This document shows, piece after piece, positions 33,949-41,965 of a stretch of DNA of 64,000 bases. Under the pieces are notes generated by a model. It made no database searches. It was not told the origin of the DNA and saw only the letters and a list, made by a program, of their open reading frames with translations. Every line of letters begins with the position of its first letter. Within the stretch, counting starts at the first letter, position 1. The DNA is from an uncultured Eubacteriales bacterium (GTDB lineage Bacteria; Bacillota; Clostridia; Peptostreptococcales; Anaerovoracaceae). The position numbers and the translations under genes are program-made. Location: the NCBI GenBank assembly GCA_900542295.1, contig UQNJ01000009.1, forward strand, positions 1 through 64,000, read 5' to 3'.

Positions 33949-34682
33949 AAGATGTTCGTGAATTTATTGCTAAGAATATAGCACTGATGTTAAATGACGG
34001 CGACTTTGTGAATCTTGGAATTGGAATACCTACGCTTGTAGCTAATTATATTCCCGAAGATATAGATGTAATACTTCATGGTGAAAATGGATTTGCAGGG
34101 CAGGATAAGGAACTGCACTTCCCTGAAATTTATAAGGATGAAGAAACTTATAGAAGCTGGCTCAATTCTCACGGAGGCGAAGACACAGATCATATTTCGG
34201 GAGAAGGCCATAGAGATTTAATAAATGCGGGCGCTTTTTTCATAACACTACTGCCGATAGCAAGCTGTTTTGACAGCTCTATATCATTTGCCATAGCAAG
34301 AGGCGGTCATCTTGATGTTACAGTCCTGGGGGGTCTTCAGGTAGATAGACGGGGGAACCTTGCAAACTGGATGATTCCCGGAAAAAGAATAAACGGAATG
34401 GGCGGTGCTATGGACTTGGCTTGCGGAGCAAAAAAAGTAATAGTGGCAATGGAGCATTGTACTCGTGATGGAAAAGCTAAGGTGCTGAATCACTGCGATA
34501 TGCCTCTTACGGCTGTGGAATGTGTCGATACCGTTGTCACAGAGCTTTGCATAATGGATATTCATGACGGCGAAATTGTTGTGAAGGCTATGGCACCGGG
34601 AATAACGAAAGAATACTTGCAGGAGAAAACAGAAGCAGAGCTTATTTTTGCGGAAGAAATCGGTATTATGGAAGAAGTATAA
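33945..34682 (+). CDS. CoA-transferase subunit B (AtoA/ScoB-like)
   Basis: 245 residues. The catalytic glutamate sits in LHGENGFAG (about position 47), the ENG motif that forms the glutamyl-CoA intermediate. LGIGIPTLVANYIPEDIDVILH precedes it and GGHLDVTVLGGLQVDRRGNLANWMIPGK and GMGGAMDLACGAKKVIVAMEH follow, all family-typical. With VorDBAC upstream, the pair likely releases the acyl group as a short-chain acid while conserving the CoA bond. Confidence 0.93.
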   Translation: MKDVREFIAKNIALMLNDGDFVNLGIGIPTLVANYIPEDIDVILHGENGFAGQDKELHFPEIYKDEETYRSWLNSHGGEDTDHISGEGHRDLINAGAFFITLLPIASCFDSSISFAIARGGHLDVTVLGGLQVDRRGNLANWMIPGKRINGMGGAMDLACGAKKVIVAMEHCTRDGKAKVLNHCDMPLTAVECVDTVVTELCIMDIHDGEIVVKAMAPGITKEYLQEKTEAELIFAEEIGIMEEV

Positions 34683-34778
34683 AATGGCCGGTGTTATACT
34701 GAAAATAAAGCCGGATATATCGGTAATGAATATGATAATGGCCTTATCGCAAGGCAAAACATGAGAGGAGATGAAGAT

Positions 34779-35948
34779 ATGGGATTTAAACAGGCGAATC
34801 GCCTTGTAGGCGTACCTATGTCAAAGACCAGAGTTATGTTGAAAAAGTGTGCTGACTTGGCAGAAGCAGGAGAAAAAGTTACTGCGCTTACCATTGGAGA
34901 GCCGGATTTTGACACTCCCGAATACATAAAGGAAGCCTGCAAAAAAGCTCTTGATGACGGATGTACAAAGTATGCAGACAATATAGGAACACCTGAACTG
35001 AGGAAAGCTATATGCGGCAAACTTATGCGTGAAAACGGACTTTCATATACTCCCGATGAAATAATAGTTACAACAGGAGTAGCGCAGGGAATGTTCGCAT
35101 CTCTGCTTTCGTTTTTAAACCCGGGAGATGAGGTTCTGGTACCTGACCCTGTATATCTTACATATTCTGCAATACCTCCTATCGCTGGAGCTGTAGTAAA
35201 AAAATACAGGTTACTTGAGGAAAATGAATTTCAAGTAGATATAAAGGAAATAGAAGCTGCTATAACTGATAAGACAAAGATGCTTGTTATAGTATCGCCA
35301 AATAATCCAACGGGAAGTATACTTCGCAAAAATACCCTTGAGGCTATAGCTGAAATTGCAAAGAAATACGACCTTATTGTACTTTCTGACGAGATATATG
35401 AAAGACTTACATACAGTGATGAAAATCCACATGTAAGCATTGCCTTACTTCCGGGAATGAAAGAGAGAACAATACTTCTTAACGGTTTTTCAAAGAGCAT
35501 GGCAATGACAGGCTGGAGACTCGGATATATAGCAGCTCCGGTGGAATTTATGGACCCGCTGAACAGAATGTCATTTTATATGACATCGGGCAGTGTATTA
35601 TTTGTCCAGAAAGCAGCAGTAACGGCACTTGAAAACGAAGATGGCTCAGTAGAGAAAATGAGACAAGAGTTTAAAAAGCGCCGTGATTATCTGGTGGAAG
35701 AAATAAATAAATTGGATAATTTCAGCTGCCTTGTACCTGAGGGTGCCTTTTATGTATTTATGAACATCAAGAAGACGGGAATGAAATCAGAAGAGTTTTG
35801 TGATTATGCACTTGAAAAATACAGACTGGCATTGATTGCAGGAGATGCATTCGGAGAATGTGGAGAAGGGTATGTGAGATTGTCATATGCTACTTCTATG
35901 GAAAACCTTGAGGAAGCTGTCAGAAAGCTGAAATTGCTTGATAAGTAA
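34779..35948 (+). CDS. PLP-dependent aminotransferase, class I/II (aspartate aminotransferase-like)
   Basis: 389 residues. Key sites: LTIGEPDFDTPEYIKEA, NPTGSI, the LSDEIYERLTY aspartate/tyrosine pair that holds the cofactor ring, and FSKSMAMTGWRLGY with the Schiff-base lysine near 239. This is the AAT-I subfamily that works on aspartate, aromatic or branched-chain amino acids. I chose ATG 34779 because AGAGGAG precedes it; the ATG at 34761 has no site. In this operon it most likely makes the 2-oxoacid for VorDBAC. Amino-acid substrate not determined. Confidence 0.9.
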   Translation: MGFKQANRLVGVPMSKTRVMLKKCADLAEAGEKVTALTIGEPDFDTPEYIKEACKKALDDGCTKYADNIGTPELRKAICGKLMRENGLSYTPDEIIVTTGVAQGMFASLLSFLNPGDEVLVPDPVYLTYSAIPPIAGAVVKKYRLLEENEFQVDIKEIEAAITDKTKMLVIVSPNNPTGSILRKNTLEAIAEIAKKYDLIVLSDEIYERLTYSDENPHVSIALLPGMKERTILLNGFSKSMAMTGWRLGYIAAPVEFMDPLNRMSFYMTSGSVLFVQKAAVTALENEDGSVEKMRQEFKKRRDYLVEEINKLDNFSCLVPEGAFYVFMNIKKTGMKSEEFCDYALEKYRLALIAGDAFGECGEGYVRLSYATSMENLEEAVRKLKLLDK

Positions 35949-36005
35949 TTGAATTCCCGTTCAAAAAGCGTTAAAATAATGATACTGCTGAAATTGGAGA
36001 CGGGT

Positions 36006-37964
36006 ATGAAGAAAGCTGAAAATGTACTTATAATCTGCACCGATGAAAGTATGATAGACATGTACAGAAATGTACTTGGCGATATGCATATGGAGATAGA
36101 TATAGAATATATAGGAAATCGCTTCGGTGCAGATATAGACGCGTTTTTGAACCACATAAAGGAATTTGAAAAGCAGGGTAAAGAAATCATTATAACAAGA
36201 GGTTATCTGGCAAAAGAAATCCGCCGCAGTCTTGACTTCAAAGTTATAGAGATATCTATATCCGCTTTTGACGTGCTAAAAGCACTGTATAAGTATGCCG
36301 ACAAAAAACTTAAAGTCGCTGCGGTAGAATGCAGTGCATTTATAGATGTTATAATGCAGGCGGCAGAATTCTTAAATATGGAAATAACGCCGTATGTTGT
36401 TGATAAATTCGGTGATTTTTACAAAGGATTTACTGAGGCTTTGAGGGACGGCGCAGATGTAATATGCGGAGGCGCAATGGGGCATTATGACGATTTCTTT
36501 CAGAAAATTGATGCCGAATACGCTTATGTGGATTCGAGCGAAAGCAGCATGAGGGATAGTCTGTTCAATGCCCTTGAAGTGTATCAGCTTGTACACGAAG
36601 AAAAAAAGAAGAGAGAGCTCATAGAAACTCTTGTAAATGTATCGGATGTCGGAACTATAGCGGCTGATTCTGAGGGGCATATAATATATGCAAACAGAAA
36701 GGCTGCGGAACTTTGCAAATTCAATTTGCAGGAGGCAGTAGGCAAAAAGATGGAAGACCTTGAATCTGCCGTAAGTCTTTCAGATATACAGGATGTACTG
36801 AGCAAGCCGTCTGGCATATTTGAAATAATGGGAAGCAAGATACTGGTGGATAAGGTTCCGATTTCTATCGGTGACAGCGAGGCAGGCTATGTCCTCAGAA
36901 TGAAAAGAACTGACCAGATTCTTATTGATGATTCGAGGGTAAGAAGCATACTTGCCCAAAAAGGACTTCAAGCCAGATATGCACTTGATGACATAAAAGG
37001 GAAAAGCGAGATTATAAAAAGGCTTAAAAATCAGGTGGAACATTATGCAAGAACTGACAGCACTGTGCTAATAACAGGAGAGAGCGGCAGTGGAAAAGAG
37101 CTTTTTTCTCAAGCAGTTCATAATGCAAGCATGAGAAAGCACAGACCTTTTCTGGCAATAAACTGTCCTTCGTTTCCGCCTCATCTGCTTGAAAGCGAGC
37201 TGTTCGGTTATGTATCGGGAGCATTTACGGGGGCAAGAAAAGAAGGAAAAATAGGTGTGTTTGAGCTGGCGCATACAGGGACTCTTTTCCTCGATGAAAT
37301 CGGAGATATGGATTTGAGCGTTCAGTCAAAGATTTTGAGAGCCGTGCAGGAAAAGGAAATAATGAGAGTCGGTGATGACAAGATAATTTCAATAGATGTA
37401 AGAATTATTGCGGCAACAAATAAAAATCTTTTTGAGGAAGTTTTAAAAGGAAATTTCAGAGAAGATCTTTATTACAGATTGAATATACTCAATATAAATG
37501 TGCCCCCTCTTCGTGAGCACAAGGAAGATATAGAAGAGCTAACTGAATCAGCTCTTTACGATATAAATGAAAGGCTCGGATGCAGTATAACGGGAATAAG
37601 CGACGATGTTATTGAAAAACTCAATGATTATGAGTGGTACGGCAATGTAAGAGAGCTTAATAATTTTGTGGAAAAAATGATAGCCATGGTCAGATCCGGG
37701 AAGATAACTATGGGCAAGGTCGATGGATTGTTTAGGGAAATGGACAGGCAAATAAAGGTTTATCGTGATTTTTACAGAAAATCCGACGAGCAGGAAGGGA
37801 TAGATAATAAAATTATGACTTTGAAAGAAGCTGAAATGTTTGTTATTGAAAAAGCTCTTCGCAACGCTGATTATAACAAAACAAAAGCTGCACAGATTTT
37901 AGGAATAGACAGGGGGACTCTTATGCGCAAACTCCAAGGTAACGGCAGGGAGCGTGTTTTATGA
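36006..37964 (+). CDS. Sigma-54-dependent activator with PrpR-like sensor, PAS, AAA+ and Fis HTH
   Basis: 652 residues. A PrpR_N-like sensor covers about 1-185 (IEISISAFDVLKALYKYADKKLKVAAVEC, DVICGGAMGHY), a PAS domain about 200-305 (GTIAADSEGHIIYANRKAAELC), AAA+ about 335-570 with Walker A GESGSGKE, Walker B GTLFLDEIGDMD and an intact GAFTGA loop, then a Fis-type HTH (NKTKAAQILGIDRGTLMRKL). PrpR_N domains sense small acids in propionate and related pathways, which suits an amino-acid fermentation operon. I chose ATG 36006, six bases after GGAGA; a TTG at 35949 is weaker. It probably drives the -24/-12 promoter at 29912 and so regulates its own operon. Confidence 0.9.
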   Translation: MKKAENVLIICTDESMIDMYRNVLGDMHMEIDIEYIGNRFGADIDAFLNHIKEFEKQGKEIIITRGYLAKEIRRSLDFKVIEISISAFDVLKALYKYADKKLKVAAVECSAFIDVIMQAAEFLNMEITPYVVDKFGDFYKGFTEALRDGADVICGGAMGHYDDFFQKIDAEYAYVDSSESSMRDSLFNALEVYQLVHEEKKKRELIETLVNVSDVGTIAADSEGHIIYANRKAAELCKFNLQEAVGKKMEDLESAVSLSDIQDVLSKPSGIFEIMGSKILVDKVPISIGDSEAGYVLRMKRTDQILIDDSRVRSILAQKGLQARYALDDIKGKSEIIKRLKNQVEHYARTDSTVLITGESGSGKELFSQAVHNASMRKHRPFLAINCPSFPPHLLESELFGYVSGAFTGARKEGKIGVFELAHTGTLFLDEIGDMDLSVQSKILRAVQEKEIMRVGDDKIISIDVRIIAATNKNLFEEVLKGNFREDLYYRLNILNINVPPLREHKEDIEELTESALYDINERLGCSITGISDDVIEKLNDYEWYGNVRELNNFVEKMIAMVRSGKITMGKVDGLFREMDRQIKVYRDFYRKSDEQEGIDNKIMTLKEAEMFVIEKALRNADYNKTKAAQILGIDRGTLMRKLQGNGRERVL

Positions 37965-38758
37965 CATTTGATAAAGGAAGAACAGAACTTGAGGAGCGCC
38001 TTAAAGCAGATGCGTGTATAGACAGCGAAGAAAGAAAAGAATATATGGAGGAAGAAGAATACTATCTTGAATGTGAAAAAAGATGGGTATTTCTTATGCT
38101 TATGCTGGTAGCCGGATTTTACGGTGTGTTCACATTTTTGCTGCGAGGAGGAGTTTTCTGTAACGCACAAACAGGAAATTTTGTTTTTTTTGCTATAGCT
38201 GTAGGAACATTTCAATGGAAAAAAGCACTGTATTACTTGCTTCCGATGAGTGCATACTTAATAGGAACCATGGTTTCGGAAGTAATACCACGACCTGTAA
38301 AAAAAACTCATATAATCAGGTGGGACACTCTGCTTGTACTTGTGGAAATGGTGGCTGTTGTAATACTTGGCTTAATACCCGAAACAGCACCTTATCAGAT
38401 ATCTCAGATAACAATAAATTTTATATGTGCAATGCAATACAATACATTCCGGCAGGCGCAGGGTATACCTATGGCAACGACATTCTGCACAAATCATGTG
38501 AGACAAATAGGAATTACCATAGTTAAGGCCTTAAGCAGAAAAAGTGATGAAGCAGTAAGAACAAAGCTTTGGACTCATGTAAGGATGCTGATATTTTTTG
38601 TCTTTGGCGGTGCGTTATCGGCAGTATTATGCAATCTTTTTAAGGGAAGAGCAATATGGTTTGCATTGATTCCCCTTTCTATTGTATTTTCTGGGCTTTT
38701 TTATGCAGATAGAGTTACGGAGCATGACAAGATAGAAGAAACGCCAAGAGGGCATTAG
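37961..38758 (+). CDS. DUF1275 (YoaK-like) membrane protein
   Basis: 265 residues. After a charged N-terminus (acidic run EYMEEEEYYLECEKR), six hydrophobic segments follow. GGVFCNAQTGNFVFFAIAVG and MQYNTFRQAQGIPMATTFCTNHVRQIG are the DUF1275 hallmarks. The family is widespread but has no agreed function; transport is suspected. It overlaps the activator gene by an ATGA junction, so it is the last gene of the sigma-54 operon and may handle a substrate or product of that pathway. Confidence 0.88.
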   Translation: MTFDKGRTELEERLKADACIDSEERKEYMEEEEYYLECEKRWVFLMLMLVAGFYGVFTFLLRGGVFCNAQTGNFVFFAIAVGTFQWKKALYYLLPMSAYLIGTMVSEVIPRPVKKTHIIRWDTLLVLVEMVAVVILGLIPETAPYQISQITINFICAMQYNTFRQAQGIPMATTFCTNHVRQIGITIVKALSRKSDEAVRTKLWTHVRMLIFFVFGGALSAVLCNLFKGRAIWFALIPLSIVFSGLFYADRVTEHDKIEETPRGH

Positions 38759-38771
38759 AAACAGTTATGTA

Positions 38772-38800
38772 TTGACAATTAGGAATACTTGAGTTATCAT
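38772..38800 (+). promoter_or_regulatory. Promoter of the cobalamin riboswitch transcript
   Basis: TTGACA (38772-38777), 17 bases, TATCAT (38795-38800). Predicted transcription start is near 38807, a few bases before the aptamer. Confidence 0.7.
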
Positions 38801-38820
38801 ATAAACATAATCGAATATAA

Positions 38821-38979
38821 AAGTGACATCTCGGAAGCCTGTCAGAGTCAGGCACTGTGTCTCAGCAACCGTATTATCGACGAACGGATTGGTGTATAAA
38901 AGCAAAACCACTGAGAATTATTATTCTTGGGAAGGGATCCAAGTAGGTTTTAAAGATTGAGTCGGTAGACCTGTCACTT
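38821..38979 (+). ncRNA. Cobalamin riboswitch aptamer
   Basis: The conserved cobalamin core occurs in order: GGAAGCC (38833), a CCTG/CAGG hairpin, CACTG, CAGCAACCG, then ACCACTG, TGGGAAGG, AAGTAGG and finally GAGTCGGTAGACCTG. An 8-bp closing stem P1 is formed by AAGTGACA (38821-38828) and TGTCACTT (38972-38979). Spacing and order match adenosyl/methylcobalamin riboswitches; which form is bound cannot be told here. Confidence 0.88.
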
Positions 38980-39023
38980 GTTGAACAACGGTCTTCTGAG
39001 ATGGGACAGCGGTCATTTTTTAG
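38968..39023 (+). terminator. Terminator attached to the cobalamin riboswitch
   Basis: GACCTGTC (38968-38975) can pair with GACAgcGGTC (39005-39014, two-base bulge), followed by ATTTTTT. The 5' arm shares TGTC with the 3' strand of aptamer stem P1, so the two structures compete. Confidence 0.65.
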
Positions 39024-39258
39024 TATAGCAGCGGCGAATTTTTAGGATCAAAACCGGTGCTTTATAGGATTTTTACCGGGCACTCACGTAGAAGCGGGTG
39101 CCTTTTTCAGTGCAAAAATTTATTATAATCAAAGACTTTTCATCCTTTTGCAGGGAGCGGACAATGTTTTGTTTGCTCTCTGCTTTTTACTTTGCCCACG
39201 GTCGCTTAGGGAATTTGCGAAAACGGGTTAAAACGCTGAAAAAACAATATCTTCATCA
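39024..39258 (+). other. Non-coding stretch after the riboswitch, with a second terminator
   Basis: No gene can be supported here. CCGGT (39054-39058) can pair with ACCGG (39075-39079). A second terminator, GGCACTC (39079-39085) with GGGTGCC (39096-39102) and TTTTT, ends about 39107. The remaining ~150 bases hold nothing recognisable. The riboswitch thus has no coding region before its second terminator. Confidence 0.7.
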
Positions 39259-39287
39259 TTGTTAATTTGAACAATAGATGCTATAAT
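39259..39287 (+). promoter_or_regulatory. Promoter of the amidohydrolase/antiporter/hydrogenase genes
   Basis: TTGTTA (39259-39264), a 17-base spacer and TATAAT (39282-39287), 43 bases before the start codon at 39330. It means the downstream genes do not depend on the riboswitch transcript. Confidence 0.7.
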
Positions 39288-39329
39288 ATTAAATCGGAAA
39301 GAAGACTGATATCGGGAGGATTTTATCAG

Positions 39330-40613
39330 ATGAAATACGCATACATAAACGGAATTATTCTTGACGGGTCAAAAGATATGAAACCCGAGTACGGAAAAGT
39401 AATTCTTACTGACGGAGAAAAAATAAAATCTATAACAGAAAACAGCTCAGATATCCCCGAAGAATATCAGAAGATAGACTTAAATGGGAAATATATAATG
39501 CCTGGTCTCATAAATATGCATCTTCATCTTCCGGCTAACGGTAAGCCGAAGAAAAAGGAGGATAACAATGTAAAAAAAGTAAAGCTTTTAACGAGTAATG
39601 CTTTTTTTAGATATATGGTGAGAAAGGTATGTGCAGGTTATGCTAAAACACAGCTTATGAGTGGTGTTACTACGATCAGAACAATGGGCGGTGTACTTTC
39701 GGTTGATTCTGATATAAGAGATAGGATCAATGACGGACATATGGTAGGACCGAGGATTTTGTCATCTGATATGGCTGTGTCGGTTGAAGGAGGTCATATG
39801 GCGCATTCCTTGGCGTATGCGGCGCATAGTGAAGAAGAAGCAAGGACTCTTGTCAGAAAAATTTTAGAAGGAAATCCTGATGTAATAAAGCTGATGATAA
39901 CAGGTGGAGTTCTTGACGCAAAGGCTAAGGGAGAGCCGGGAGAACTTAAGATGCCTCCTGAATTTGTAAAAGCGGCTTGTGAAGAAGCGCATAAAGCAGG
40001 AAAAAAAGTTGCCGCACATGCAGAAAGTCCCGAAGGAGTAAAGGTTGCCCTTGAAAACGGTGTAGACACCATAGAGCATGGAGCTAAGCCTGACGATGAG
40101 ATGATAAGACTTTTCAAGGAAACGGGGGCGTGCCAGATTGCGACCATATCACCGGCGCTTCCGTTCGCATTGTTTGACAGGAGTATAAGCGGTGTAAGTG
40201 AGGTGGCACAATATAACGGAAAAATTGTTTTTGACGGAATAATAGAATGTGCAAAGGCCTGTCTTGAAAACGGAATTGCAGTTGGACTGGGGACCGATAC
40301 GGGATGCCCTTATATAACCCACTACGACATGTGGCGAGAGCTTAGATATTATCATAAATACTGTGGAGTTTCCAATGAATTTGCGTTGTATACAGCAACT
40401 AAGCTTAACGCAGAAATTGCAGGAATAGGAGACATCACAGGCTCTATAGAGGCAGGAAAAAGTGCTGATTTTGCAGTAACATCTAAAAATCCTCTTGAAG
40501 ATCTTTCGGCGCTCAGAAATGTAGATATGGTTGTAGCAAGAGGAAATATTATAAGAAAACCAAATGTGAAAAAAATGCCGGAGGTTGAAAGAGAACTGGA
40601 TAAATTTCTTTAA
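39330..40613 (+). CDS. Metal-dependent amidohydrolase (imidazolonepropionase-like, COG1228 type)
   Basis: 427 residues. The amidohydrolase metal site is visible as INMHLHLPANG (HxH), VIKLMITGGVLD with the bridging Lys, KKVAAHAES, DTIEHGAKPDD and GLGTDTGCP (Asp). The beta-sandwich caps at both ends (YINGIILDGSKDM; GSIEAGKSADFAVTSKNPLEDLSAL) are complete. The family hydrolyses cyclic amides and Xaa-Pro-like dipeptides. ATG 39330 follows GGGAGG; upstream in-frame codons overlap the promoter. Twenty-seven bases separate it from the NhaC gene, so the two are co-transcribed. Substrate unknown. Confidence 0.85.
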   Translation: MKYAYINGIILDGSKDMKPEYGKVILTDGEKIKSITENSSDIPEEYQKIDLNGKYIMPGLINMHLHLPANGKPKKKEDNNVKKVKLLTSNAFFRYMVRKVCAGYAKTQLMSGVTTIRTMGGVLSVDSDIRDRINDGHMVGPRILSSDMAVSVEGGHMAHSLAYAAHSEEEARTLVRKILEGNPDVIKLMITGGVLDAKAKGEPGELKMPPEFVKAACEEAHKAGKKVAAHAESPEGVKVALENGVDTIEHGAKPDDEMIRLFKETGACQIATISPALPFALFDRSISGVSEVAQYNGKIVFDGIIECAKACLENGIAVGLGTDTGCPYITHYDMWRELRYYHKYCGVSNEFALYTATKLNAEIAGIGDITGSIEAGKSADFAVTSKNPLEDLSALRNVDMVVARGNIIRKPNVKKMPEVERELDKFL

Positions 40614-40640
40614 GGCATAGTTTTTAGGAAAGGATTTTAG

Positions 40641-41951
40641 ATGGAGCTGTTCATTGCATTCGGCGTATTCATTGCGGCAATGATAACCGCAGTTATAACG
40701 GGATACTCTATGATCATAGCCTTGCTTATAGGACTTGTAGCTTTTCTGGCAGTTGGAAAGTATCGCGGGTTTACATTGAAAAGTATGGCAGAAATGAGCA
40801 AAAAGGGAGTAGCTGACTCCATAGTAGTGATAGAGGTAATGCTGGTGATAGGGGCGCTTACTGCTGTGTGGAGAGCTTCCGGCACAATAACCATATTTGT
40901 ATATTATGGTATGAAGATAATAATGCCCCCTATATTTTTGATTGTAACTTTCGTATTGGCATGCCTCCTAAGCTATGCAATAGGAACTTCTTTTGGAATA
41001 GCAGGAACTGTAGGCGTCATATTTATGGCTCTTGCAAGAAGCGGAGGCGTTAATCCTGTTGTGGCTGCCGGTGTTATAATGTCAGGAATCTATTTTGGAG
41101 ACAGATGTTCTCCCGCATCTTCGAGTGCAAATATGGTTGCAGGGATAACAGATACTAAAATTTATGATAACGTTAAGGTAATGTTTAAGACTGCATTACT
41201 GCCTCTTATAATATCACTGGCGGTTTATTCTGTTATTTCTGTTCTAAACCCTATAAGTCATGTTGATGAAAATATGATATCTTCTTTTGAAAAGGAGTTT
41301 GTTATTTCACCTTGGGCATTTGTGCCTGCATTGATGATGATTGCTTTGCCTTTGTTTAAGGTTGGTGTTCTTAAGGCCATGGCGGTTAGCATAGCAAGTG
41401 GAATCATAGTTTCCTGCATAGTACAGAAAATAGATTTTTTAGAGGTGCTTAAAATCTGTGTGATGGGATATGAGGCTGAGGGAAACGGCATCGGAGAGAT
41501 ATTAAACGGCGGCGGCATAGTATCCATGATAGAAATCGCCGGTATACTTATAATTTCAGGAACATATTCAGGTATATTCAATGGCACGGGAATGCTCTTG
41601 AGCTTGCAGGATAAGCTTGGTAAAGCTTGCAGCAAAATAGGCAGATTCGGAGTTATGGTTTGTATGAGTATAGCGATTTCGGCAATTTTTTGTAATCAGA
41701 CCATAGGTACGCTGATGTGCTGCGACTTGATGAAACAGCCGTATCTTAGCGGCGGAGGAACTAAAGAAGAACTTGCAATAGATATGGAAAATTCGGTAAT
41801 TTTGGTAGCCTGCTTTATTCCGTGGTCTATAGGATGCAGCGTTCCGCTGACATTATTAGGTGCTGATTTTACTTCACTTCCGTTTGCAGTGTTTATGTAT
41901 TTAGTACCCTTATGCTATTTATTTACAAAGAAAAAATGGTTTAATAATTGA
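40641..41951 (+). CDS. nhaC: NhaC-family Na+/H+ antiporter or related carrier
   Basis: 436 residues, about eleven membrane segments. NhaC markers include YAIGTSFGIAGTVGVIFMALA, VAAGVIMSGIYFGDRCSPASSSANMVAG (the SP-S-Dx-like cation site region) and FIPWSIGCSVPLTLLGA. Some NhaC proteins exchange organic substrates (such as malate/lactate in MleN) instead of only H+ and Na+. AGGAAAGGA precedes ATG 40641. Sitting between an amidohydrolase and a hydrogenase, it may import the amidohydrolase substrate with Na+ or H+; that is inference. Confidence 0.87.
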   Translation: MELFIAFGVFIAAMITAVITGYSMIIALLIGLVAFLAVGKYRGFTLKSMAEMSKKGVADSIVVIEVMLVIGALTAVWRASGTITIFVYYGMKIIMPPIFLIVTFVLACLLSYAIGTSFGIAGTVGVIFMALARSGGVNPVVAAGVIMSGIYFGDRCSPASSSANMVAGITDTKIYDNVKVMFKTALLPLIISLAVYSVISVLNPISHVDENMISSFEKEFVISPWAFVPALMMIALPLFKVGVLKAMAVSIASGIIVSCIVQKIDFLEVLKICVMGYEAEGNGIGEILNGGGIVSMIEIAGILIISGTYSGIFNGTGMLLSLQDKLGKACSKIGRFGVMVCMSIAISAIFCNQTIGTLMCCDLMKQPYLSGGGTKEELAIDMENSVILVACFIPWSIGCSVPLTLLGADFTSLPFAVFMYLVPLCYLFTKKKWFNN

Positions 41952-41965
41952 TTGGAGGAATATAA

